DNA from: Deltaproteobacteria bacterium RBG_13_52_11
Lineage (GTDB): Bacteria; Desulfobacterota; B13-G15; RBG-16-54-18
Reading direction: 5' to 3'
Assembly (NCBI GenBank): GCA_001797745.1
Contig: MGQF01000011.1
Location: forward strand, 5,089-15,616
DNA length: 10,528 nt
In this document: positions 1-4,935 of the stretch, piece after piece
Position numbering within the stretch: the first letter of the stretch is position 1
How the letters are laid out: every line of letters begins with the position of its first letter
Notes under the pieces: generated by a model
Told to the model about the DNA's origin: nothing
Databases searched by the model: none
Seen by the model: only the letters and a program-made list of their open reading frames with translations
Translations under genes and position numbers: made by a program

Positions 1-1
1 C

Positions 2-991
2 GGTGACCTGACCTTGGAGGGACCGTTCACGTACTCAGCCGTCGTGGAGGTAAGACCGCGAATAGAGGTCAAGGGTTATAAGGGGCTGCGGCTCAAGGGG
101 CAAAAAGGAAAGGTGACACCCAAAGAGATATCAGGGGAACTGGAGCGGCTCAGGATGATGCACTCGCAGTTAAAACAAGTGGAAGGGCGCGACCAGGTAC
201 AGAAGGGGGATGTGGTCCTCTTGGATTTCCAAGGCCTCCTCGGCCAAAGACCCATCCGGGACGGGAAGTCTGAGAACTACCTGTTGGAGGTGGGTTCCGG
301 GACCATGGTCCCTGGTTTCGAAGAGGGGCTGATCGGGAAAAAGACAGGTACCGAGGAGGAGATAACGGTGGGCTTTCCCGCAGATCACCCCCGGAAGGAC
401 TTGGCCGACAAAGAGGTGACCTTTAAGGTCACCATCAAGGAGATCAGGGAGCGGGTCCTTCCTGCCTTGGACAATGAGTTTGCCAAGGACGTGGGGGCAT
501 ATAAGGACCTTGAGGAATTGAAGGAGCGGATAAAAACGGATCTGGAAAAGACCCAAGATTATAGGCTCAAAGAAGATTTGAGGCAGACGGCAATCGACCA
601 GCTTTTGCAAGCAAATCCCGTGGAGATCCCCTCGTATCTGGTGGAGCGGCGCACTGGCGAACTCCTCCAAGACCTCAAGCTGAGGATGGCGGCCCAGAAG
701 CAAGCCCTCCCTCCTGAAGAGGAGCAGAAGGTGCGGGAAGAGTATCAGAAGGTTGCGGAGCAAGAAGTCAGGGCCTCCTTTCTCCTGGAGGAAATCGGCG
801 TTCAGGAGTCAATAGAGGCAACAACGGAGGAAGTGGAGGGACGACTGCAGGAGATGGCCCGGGCCTATCAGAGACCGCTGGAAGAGCTGAAACAGAACTC
901 CCCCCTCGTGGCTGCCGTGCAACGGGCTGTGCAGCGGGAAAAGATCTTGGACTTCATCATAGATAAGGCAGAGATCAAATATAAAAATTAA
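2..991 (+). CDS. tig: Trigger factor (ribosome-associated chaperone/PPIase), 5' end missing
   Basis: Trigger factor binds the ribosome near the exit tunnel and shields nascent chains; its FKBP-type domain is a peptidyl-prolyl isomerase. The frame is open from base 2, so the N-terminal ribosome-binding domain (roughly the first 95 residues by comparison with E. coli TF) lies outside the window. A TTG at 14 is an internal codon, not the start. Visible first is a linker strand with FTYSAVVEV (E. coli has FTYSVEFEV), then the FKBP-type domain with LLDFQG and the MVPGFEEGL motif, ending near VTIKEIRER. The rest is the helical, Lys/Glu-rich C-terminal chaperone domain ending in a short basic tail. 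The stop TAA is 12 bases before clpP, consistent with one operon. Identification rests on recognised family motifs and on the tig-clpP-clpX order. Confidence 0.96.
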   Translation, partial: GDLTLEGPFTYSAVVEVRPRIEVKGYKGLRLKGQKGKVTPKEISGELERLRMMHSQLKQVEGRDQVQKGDVVLLDFQGLLGQRPIRDGKSENYLLEVGSGTMVPGFEEGLIGKKTGTEEEITVGFPADHPRKDLADKEVTFKVTIKEIRERVLPALDNEFAKDVGAYKDLEELKERIKTDLEKTQDYRLKEDLRQTAIDQLLQANPVEIPSYLVERRTGELLQDLKLRMAAQKQALPPEEEQKVREEYQKVAEQEVRASFLLEEIGVQESIEATTEEVEGRLQEMARAYQRPLEELKQNSPLVAAVQRAVQREKILDFIIDKAEIKYKN

Positions 992-1003
992 AGGAAACAA
1001 ACG

Positions 1004-1603
1004 ATGAACAACTTAATACCCATTGTCGTAGAGAGGGATGGTCGTGCTGAGAGGGCCTATGATATCTATTCCCGGCTGCTCAAGGAGCGGATCATCTTTC
1101 TGGGGACAGCCGTCGATGATGACCTGGCCAACCTGGTGATCGCCCAGATGCTCTTCCTCGAATCAGAAGACCCGGACAAGGATATCAACCTCTATATCAA
1201 TACCCCCGGGGGGCTCGTGACCGCTGGCCTGGCCATCTATGACACCATACAGTACATCAGACCTGATGTCTCCACGATCTGCATGGGGCAGGCCTCGAGC
1301 ATGGGGGCGGTGCTGCTGGCAGCAGGGACCAAGGGGAAACGGTATGCCCTCCCCCACTCCCGCATCCTCCTGCACCAACCCATGGGTGGATTTCAGGGCC
1401 CGGCCACCGATGTGGATATCCAGGCCCGGGAGATCCTGCGGATGCGCGAGGAGCTGAGCATGATCTTGGTAAAACATACCGGCCAGTCCATGGAGAAGAT
1501 CCAGAGGGATACCGACAGGGACTTTTACATGACCGGTTCCCAGGCCAAAGAGTATGGCATAATAGACGAGGTGGTTACCGAACGGCCAAAACCAAAGACG
1601 TAA
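1004..1603 (+). CDS. clpP: ATP-dependent Clp protease proteolytic subunit ClpP
   Basis: ClpP is the serine peptidase that forms a double heptameric ring and degrades proteins fed to it by ClpX or ClpA. The 199-residue length is typical. The N-terminus IPIVVERDGRAERAYDIYSRLL is replaced here by the closely matching LIPIVVERDGRAERAYDI segment. The catalytic Ser lies in GQASSMGAVLL, the His in LPHSRILLHQPMGG, and the Asp in the TDRDFYM segment, so the triad is complete. The start is ATG with an AAAGGAA-type ribosome site just upstream. The gene sits 12 bases after tig and 16 before clpX, as in many proteobacteria. Nothing suggests degeneration. Confidence 0.98.
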   Translation: MNNLIPIVVERDGRAERAYDIYSRLLKERIIFLGTAVDDDLANLVIAQMLFLESEDPDKDINLYINTPGGLVTAGLAIYDTIQYIRPDVSTICMGQASSMGAVLLAAGTKGKRYALPHSRILLHQPMGGFQGPATDVDIQAREILRMREELSMILVKHTGQSMEKIQRDTDRDFYMTGSQAKEYGIIDEVVTERPKPKT

Positions 1604-1619
1604 ATGAAAGGGAAGAGCG

Positions 1620-2861
1620 ATGGATAAACGAAAGGAAGGGCGGCTCTTGTCCTGTTCCTTCTGCGGGAAGAGCCAAGACCAGGTGCGCAAGCTGATCGCT
1701 GGCCCGCGGGTCTACATCTGCGACGAATGTATTGAACTGTGCAATGAGATTATCGCCGAGGAATTTGAAAAGGGACCTCTCGTCAGGGAAAAGGTCCCCA
1801 AGCCGGTAGAGATCAAAAGGATCCTGGATGAATACGTGATCGGGCAAGAGAGGGCCAAAAAGATCCTCTCGGTGGCCGTGCACAACCACTACAAGAGGAT
1901 CTACACCAAGGGCAAGATCGATGATATCGAGCTCCAGAAGAGCAATATCCTCCTCATCGGACCGACGGGGACAGGCAAGACCCTGCTCGCCCAGACCCTG
2001 GCCAAGATCCTCGATGTACCCTTTACCATCGCCGACGCCACCACCCTCACTGAGGCCGGTTATGTAGGGGAAGATGTTGAGAACATCATCCTGAACCTCT
2101 TGCAGGCCGCTGATTATGACGTCAACAGCGCCTCCCGGGGCATCGTCTACATCGATGAGATTGATAAAATCTCACGCAAGTCCGATAGCCCCTCCATCAC
2201 GAGGGACGTGTCAGGTGAGGGCGTGCAGCAGGCGTTGCTCAAGATCCTGGAGGGGACTATGGCCAGCGTCCCCCCCAAGGGGGGGAGAAAACACCCCCAG
2301 CAGGAATTCATACAGGTTGATACCACCAATATCCTCTTCATCTGCGGCGGTGCCTTTGTCGGCCTCGAGAAGATCATTGAGTCACGGGTCGGGGTAAAGG
2401 GTATCGGCTTTGGCGCCGAGATAAAAGGTAAGAAGGATAAAAAGATCGGGGACGTCTTAAAGGCGGTCCACCCCGAGGACCTGCTGAAATTCGGCCTCAT
2501 CCCCGAGTTCATCGGGAGGCTGCCCGTCATCGCCACCCTCAATGAGCTCGACGAGCGGGCCCTGGTCGAGATCTTGAAGAAACCGAAGAATGCCCTGATC
2601 AAACAGTACAAAAAGCTTTTCGAGATGGAAAACGTGAAACTGAATTTTACCGAGGGGGCCTTGAGCGCCGTGGCCAAGGAGGCCCTCAAGAGGAAATCAG
2701 GGGCCAGGGGGCTTCAATCCATCTTAGAGAACATCATGCTGGACATCATGTACGAGATACCCTCCAAGGGGAACGTGCGCGAGTGTCTGATCAATGACGA
2801 GGTGATCTTTAAAGGGGAGGGGCCCATCCTCGTCTATGAAAAAGAGGCCGAGGTCGCCTAG
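1620..2861 (+). CDS. clpX: ATP-dependent Clp protease ATP-binding subunit ClpX
   Basis: ClpX is the AAA+ unfoldase that recognises substrates (for example ssrA-tagged proteins), unfolds them with ATP and threads them into ClpP. The 413 residues show the usual layout. An N-terminal C4 zinc domain (CSFCGKS...CDECIELC) is followed by the AAA+ module with Walker A GPTGTGKT, Walker B IVYIDEIDK, the pore-loop region around AGYVGEDVEN, the sensor region with LLKFGLIPEFIGRLPV, and the ClpP-contacting IGF loop (GIGFGAEI). The C-terminal domain includes KRKSGARGLQSILE, with the sensor-2 Arg. The start ATG follows GAAAGGGAAGAG. It is last in the tig-clpP-clpX cluster. lon, often next in proteobacteria, is not present. 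Confidence 0.99.
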   Translation: MDKRKEGRLLSCSFCGKSQDQVRKLIAGPRVYICDECIELCNEIIAEEFEKGPLVREKVPKPVEIKRILDEYVIGQERAKKILSVAVHNHYKRIYTKGKIDDIELQKSNILLIGPTGTGKTLLAQTLAKILDVPFTIADATTLTEAGYVGEDVENIILNLLQAADYDVNSASRGIVYIDEIDKISRKSDSPSITRDVSGEGVQQALLKILEGTMASVPPKGGRKHPQQEFIQVDTTNILFICGGAFVGLEKIIESRVGVKGIGFGAEIKGKKDKKIGDVLKAVHPEDLLKFGLIPEFIGRLPVIATLNELDERALVEILKKPKNALIKQYKKLFEMENVKLNFTEGALSAVAKEALKRKSGARGLQSILENIMLDIMYEIPSKGNVRECLINDEVIFKGEGPILVYEKEAEVA

Positions 2862-2869
2862 GGAATCGG

Positions 2870-2899
2870 TTGACAACAGTAGTCTTCTGATCTTATCAT
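2870..2899 (+). promoter_or_regulatory. Sigma70-like promoter for tRNA-Val
   Basis: A perfect -35 TTGACA (2870-2875) is separated by 18 bases from TATCAT (2894-2899), a 5/6 match to the -10 consensus. It begins 9 bases after the clpX stop and would start transcription near 2906, about 50 bases before the tRNA-Val gene. This gives the tRNA its own transcription apart from the clp operon. Sequence match only. Confidence 0.55.
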
Positions 2900-2912
2900 G
2901 GATAGTTACTAT

Positions 2913-2933
2913 CCTCTCCCCCAGCAGGAGAGG
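2913..2933 (+). other. Hairpin in the tRNA-Val leader
   Basis: CCTCTCC (2913-2919) pairs with GGAGAGG (2927-2933) around a 7-base loop. No T-run follows on the + strand, so this is not a standard intrinsic terminator. It falls between the predicted tRNA-Val promoter and the tRNA, so it could be a 5' leader structure for processing, or a weak 3' end for the clp transcript. Confidence 0.45.
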
Positions 2934-2956
2934 GGGTATACGATATAAGTGTGAGA

Positions 2957-3032
2957 GGGCGGATAGCTCAGCTGGGGGAGCGTCGGCCTTACAAGCCGAA
3001 GGTCGCAGGTTCAAATCCTGTTCCGCCCACCA
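2957..3032 (+). tRNA. tRNA-Val (anticodon TAC)
   Basis: The full cloverleaf can be drawn. The acceptor stem is GGGCGGA (2957-2963) with TCCGCCC (3022-3028), the D stem is GCTC/GAGC, and the anticodon stem is TCGGC/GCCGA with loop CTTACAA. The anticodon TAC (2990-2992) reads GTA and related Val codons. The T arm contains GGTTCAAATCC, and the discriminator A is followed by an encoded CCA (3030-3032). A run of seven T follows a few bases after CCA and may help end transcription. Confidence 0.97.
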
Positions 3033-3200
3033 TGTTTTTTTCAAGTCTTTGCAGATACTTCCCTACCCCCTTAGTTCCTGCCTGGTAAAGCCCTTCATAC
3101 GATAGGGACACAGCGGCATAAGGAAGCATAGATTTTTTTGTCCATTGTTTATCAATAATAACGGCTCGCTCTGTGTTCTACGACAGGCCTTTAAAAAAGG

Positions 3201-3229
3201 TTGACATTGCCAGGGGACAAAGGAACAAT
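3201..3229 (+). promoter_or_regulatory. Sigma70-like promoter for the SPFH-domain gene
   Basis: TTGACA (3201-3206, perfect -35) is followed after 17 bases by AACAAT (3224-3229, 4/6 match to -10). It lies about 29 bases before the gene start at 3258, which has a strong TAGGAGGTG ribosome site. Between tRNA-Val and this promoter (3033-3200) I see no gene or clear structure. Confidence 0.5.
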
Positions 3230-3257
3230 AGCATATTAAAATTGTAGGAGGTGCTTT

Positions 3258-4118
3258 ATGGTAGAGGGGGTTTTCAGGAAAAATATAAAAGGTTTGATTT
3301 TTGCCTGCCTCGGAGTGCTCGTTGTAGTGATACTCATTTTAAATCCTATCGCCTGCGTTCCGGCAGGGCATGTTGGGGTAAAGGTATTGTTTGGCAAAGT
3401 ATATCCAACTGTCTTAACAGAAGGAATGCATGTTATTAATCCGTTATTGAGCATCAAAAGACTCTCTGTAAGAACGCAAGAATATACCATGAGCATTGCA
3501 CCGGGAGAAGGACGTCTCAAAGGAGACGACAGCTTGACGGCCCTGACACAAGAGGGACTTACTGTAAAAGTGGATTTAACGGTTTGGTATCGATTGAACC
3601 CCGAAAGGGCACCCGAAGTGTATCAGACAATAGGGGAAAACTATGATGCTATTATTCTTCGTCCGGCTGTGAGAACGGTAGCTCGCGATTCGATCGCTCT
3701 CTATGAGGCAAAAGATATTTATTCTGAAAAAAGAGGGGAGGCAACGCTTAAACTCCAAGAGGGTTTAGTTAAGGCTATTGGTGCACGAGGGATTGAAATT
3801 GAAAAGGTGCTCATTCGCAATGTTGACCTGCCCCCACAGCTTGCCAAGGCAATTGAAGATAAGCTCGCTGCCGAACAGCAAGCACAGACAATGAAATTTG
3901 TATTGCAGAAAGAAGAGCAAGAAGCACAGAGAAAGAAGATAGAAGCGAAAGGGATTGCTAATGCTCAATCGGTAATTGCCGACTCTTTAACATCTCAATA
4001 TTTGCAGTGGTATTATATCAATACCATGAAAGCCTTAGTTGCTGCTCCTAATAACACGACAGTTATTTTGCCTTTTGATCAAAAAATAATTCCTCTGTTG
4101 CCCATTAAAGGCAAATAA
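3258..4118 (+). CDS. SPFH/prohibitin-family membrane protein
   Basis: Proteins of the SPFH (stomatin, prohibitin, flotillin, HflK/C) group are anchored by one N-terminal helix and form large ring or cage assemblies at membranes, often with proteases such as FtsH or in membrane microdomains. This 286-residue protein has a basic N-terminus, one transmembrane helix at about residues 12-33, then a prohibitin-homology domain. The marks are VPAGHVGVKVLFGKV, the EGMHVINPLLSIKRLSVRTQEY segment (shown in parts: INPLL, RLSVRTQ), LTVKVDLTVWYRL, and VRNVDLPP-like LIRNVDLPPQLAKAI. An Ala/Glu/Lys/Gln-rich coiled coil covers about 205-245. The ATG at 3258 has TAGGAGGTG six bases upstream. Base composition is clearly more AT-rich than the clp genes. 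Its partner is unknown; no NfeD-type or FtsH gene is adjacent. Confidence 0.9.
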   Translation: MVEGVFRKNIKGLIFACLGVLVVVILILNPIACVPAGHVGVKVLFGKVYPTVLTEGMHVINPLLSIKRLSVRTQEYTMSIAPGEGRLKGDDSLTALTQEGLTVKVDLTVWYRLNPERAPEVYQTIGENYDAIILRPAVRTVARDSIALYEAKDIYSEKRGEATLKLQEGLVKAIGARGIEIEKVLIRNVDLPPQLAKAIEDKLAAEQQAQTMKFVLQKEEQEAQRKKIEAKGIANAQSVIADSLTSQYLQWYYINTMKALVAAPNNTTVILPFDQKIIPLLPIKGK

Positions 4119-4134
4119 ATCGTATGATTGTGTG

Positions 4135-4162
4135 GCCCCGTGCGGTCCGAACGAAACGGGGC
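4135..4162 (+). other. Hairpin downstream of the SPFH gene
   Basis: GCCCCGT (4135-4141) pairs with ACGGGGC (4156-4162), a 7-bp perfect stem with a 14-base loop, 17 bases after the SPFH stop. It is followed by A-rich, not T-rich, DNA on the + strand. It may protect or end the SPFH transcript, but it does not meet the rule for an intrinsic terminator. Confidence 0.45.
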
Positions 4163-4208
4163 AGAAATAAAAATAGATGAAAGAGGTGACAAGCCCCTCT
4201 AAAGGAGG

Positions 4209-4250
4209 ATGGTGGTAGTGGCGCTTTTAGAAAACTGGCCGGTAACGTAA
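4209..4250 (+). CDS. Possible 13-codon leader peptide
   Basis: ATG at 4209 opens MVVVALLENWPVT and ends in TAA (4248-4250). GGAGG abuts the ATG directly, so initiation would more plausibly use one of the in-frame GTG codons at 4212-4220. The SD-like motif lies within one of two mutually exclusive hairpins, which is the layout of a translational leader. It could equally be chance within a structured RNA. I do not recognise the peptide. Confidence 0.2.
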   Translation: MVVVALLENWPVT

Positions 4251-4417
4251 CGTTTGCAACCACCTGGCATTAGCAACCACGCCCCGCCACAGAGGGAGTG
4301 GAAAAGGATAGAGCAGAGTTTTGAGGATACCTAGAATACGAGGAAATGAGGAATTTTCTCTTGTCTGAACTGGGTTAAAATGGTAAAAATATACAAACAT
4401 AATTTAAGGAGGCAACC

Positions 4418-4555
4418 ATGAAACAAGCCAAAAAAGCTCCTGCCAAGAAGAAAACTGCTGCCAAAAAGAAAACTACGGCCAAGAAGCGACCTGCTGCTAA
4501 AAAGAAAACTGCCGCAAAAAAACGTACGGGTGGTTCTAAGGCAAGAAAAAGATAG
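4418..4555 (+). CDS. Small Lys/Ala-rich histone-H1-tail-like protein
   Basis: This 45-residue protein is almost wholly Lys, Ala, Thr, Pro and Arg, in irregular repeats of the type AKKKTA / AKKRPA, ending GGSKARKR. Such compositions match the C-terminal tail of eukaryotic H1 and bacterial basic DNA-compacting proteins (AlgP-like and Hc1-like), so binding to DNA or RNA by charge is the natural inference. No folded domain, signal peptide or membrane helix is present. The start is well supported by TAAGGAGG seven bases before ATG. A 15-base perfect inverted repeat, TAGAGA-TAA-TCTCTA (4553-4567), starts at the stop codon. The terminator at 4675 probably ends this transcript. A long opposite-strand frame exists only because AAG/AAA/GCC codons read as Leu/Phe/Ala in reverse. 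Confidence 0.75.
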   Translation: MKQAKKAPAKKKTAAKKKTTAKKRPAAKKKTAAKKRTGGSKARKR

Positions 4556-4567
4556 AGATAATCTCTA
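4553..4567. repeat. Perfect inverted repeat at the end of the histone-like gene
   Basis: TAGAGA (4553-4558) and TCTCTA (4562-4567) form a 6-bp stem with a 3-base loop and include the stop codon. No T-run follows, so it may act as a stabilising 3' hairpin instead of a terminator. Confidence 0.5.
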
Positions 4568-4665
4568 ATACAATGAGGTGAATACCAAAACGCCCGCACC
4601 TGCAAGAGGGGCTGGGGACAGATATTCTTTGGGGTTGACATATTAGGAGGAATGATATAAAAAGA

Positions 4666-4700
4666 AAAAATAATCCCCCTGTTGCAGGGGGCTTATTTTT
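4666..4700 (+). terminator. Intrinsic terminator before tRNA-Asp
   Basis: CCCCCTG (4675-4681) and CAGGGGG (4685-4691) form a 7-bp GC-rich stem with loop TTG, followed by CTTATTTTTA. The A-rich 5' flank (AAAAATAA, 4666-4673) pairs with TTATTTTT (4693-4700) past a single mismatch, so the hairpin can work in both directions. It separates the histone-like gene from tRNA-Asp. Confidence 0.85.
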
Positions 4701-4733
4701 AGTTCTCAAAATTAGGGGAAAAAAAGAAAATTC

Positions 4734-4811
4734 GGGGGCGTAGTTCAGCTGGTTTAGAACGCCGGCCTGTCACGCCGGAGGTCGCGAGTTCGAATCTCGT
4801 CGCTCCCGCCA
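4734..4811 (+). tRNA. tRNA-Asp (anticodon GTC)
   Basis: The acceptor stem is GGGGGCG (4734-4740) with CGCTCCC (4801-4807), containing one G-T pair. The anticodon stem is CCGGC/GCCGG with loop CTGTCAC; the anticodon GTC (4769-4771) reads Asp codons. The T arm is GCGAG-TTCGAAT-CTCGT, the discriminator is G, and CCA is encoded (4809-4811). The 3' half is partly repeated at 8423-8472, which marks this gene as the likely insertion target of the island that follows. Confidence 0.97.
4765..4811 (+). repeat. Putative attachment site, left copy (3' half of tRNA-Asp)
   Basis: From the anticodon stem, this half matches the relic at 8423-8472. The best block is GCCTGTCACG followed by one variable base and CGGAGGTCG (4765-4784 against 8423-8442, 19 of 20 identical). 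Similarity is then patchy through the T arm and returns at CCCGCCA. A crossover at the anticodon loop with identity to the tRNA 3' end is a known pattern for tyrosine integrases; its use here is inference. Confidence 0.6.
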
Positions 4812-4822
4812 AGTAATTTCGA

Positions 4823-4854
4823 GGGGTTAGCTAGTATGGGCTAATCCCTTTTTT
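4823..4854 (+). terminator. Intrinsic terminator of tRNA-Asp
   Basis: GGGGTTAGC (4823-4831) pairs with GCTAATCCC (4840-4848) over 9 bp with one G-T pair, followed by TTTTTT. It shares its GGGGTT...CCTTTT design with the hairpins at 8485 and 9970. Confidence 0.85.
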
Positions 4855-4859
4855 GTTTC

Positions 4860-4884
4860 GGTTGCGAATAGGTTGCGTTTTGTG
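4860..4884 (+). repeat. Paired heptamer direct repeat, left end of the island
   Basis: GGTTGCG (4860-4866), AATA, GGTTGCG (4871-4877), then TTTTGTG. The same arrangement occurs at 8333-8357 with TATG between the heptamers and TTTTATG after. These sit 48 bases inside the left tRNA end and 65 bases inside the right tRNA relic. Paired short repeats flanking an att core resemble integrase arm-type or excisionase binding sites. Confidence 0.6.
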
Positions 4885-4900
4885 ACACGCGATTATCTCC

Positions 4901-4929
4901 TTGACAATAGATAGTTTTCCGCCGAGAAT
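4901..4929 (+). promoter_or_regulatory. Promoter of the pentapeptide-repeat gene, leaderless start possible
   Basis: A perfect TTGACA (4901-4906) is followed after 17 bases by GAGAAT (4924-4929, 4/6 to the -10 consensus). Transcription would begin about 6-7 bases after this, at or next to the ATG at 4936. No Shine-Dalgarno sequence lies before that ATG. Both facts point to a leaderless mRNA, unless the -10 call is wrong. Confidence 0.45.
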
Positions 4930-4935
4930 TCCTTC

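Larger units (their letters stand above)
4119..4417 (+). other. Gene-poor stretch with strong folding potential; possible structured leader RNA
   Basis: No ordinary gene is visible in these 299 bases, but the sequence is unusually self-complementary. AGAGG (4182-4186) can pair with CCTCT (4196-4200), which can instead pair with GGAGG (4204-4208), a Shine-Dalgarno-like motif. GGTGGT (4211-4216) is complementary to ACCACC (4259-4264), and GTGGCG (4218-4223) to CGCCAC (4285-4290). These last two helices cross, as in a pseudoknot. GCAACCAC occurs twice (4256-4263 and 4273-4280). The octet-spaced pairs could mark a regulatory RNA upstream of the histone-like gene at 4418 or a free-standing small RNA. 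I recognise no known RNA family. Confidence 0.35.

Noticed and set aside
2957..3032. tRNA-Val as a second island insertion site
   Set aside because: I found no copy of its 3' half elsewhere in the window; the AT-rich genes after it are not bounded by any repeat of it.
2724..3044. 106-codon minus-strand frame across tRNA-Val
   Set aside because: It overlaps the clpX end and a complete tRNA on the other strand and has no recognisable domain; such frames commonly arise opposite tRNA genes.
4608..4640. GGGGACAGAT-like stretch resembling flanks of REP-associated transposases
   Set aside because: No transposase frame and no paired inverted copy lie near it.
4375..4641. 88-codon minus-strand frame with Phe/Leu/Ala runs that looks like a membrane protein
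   Set aside because: It is the reverse reading of the Lys/Ala-rich 4418 gene, which has a strong ribosome site; the hydrophobic runs come from AAG/AAA and GCC complements.
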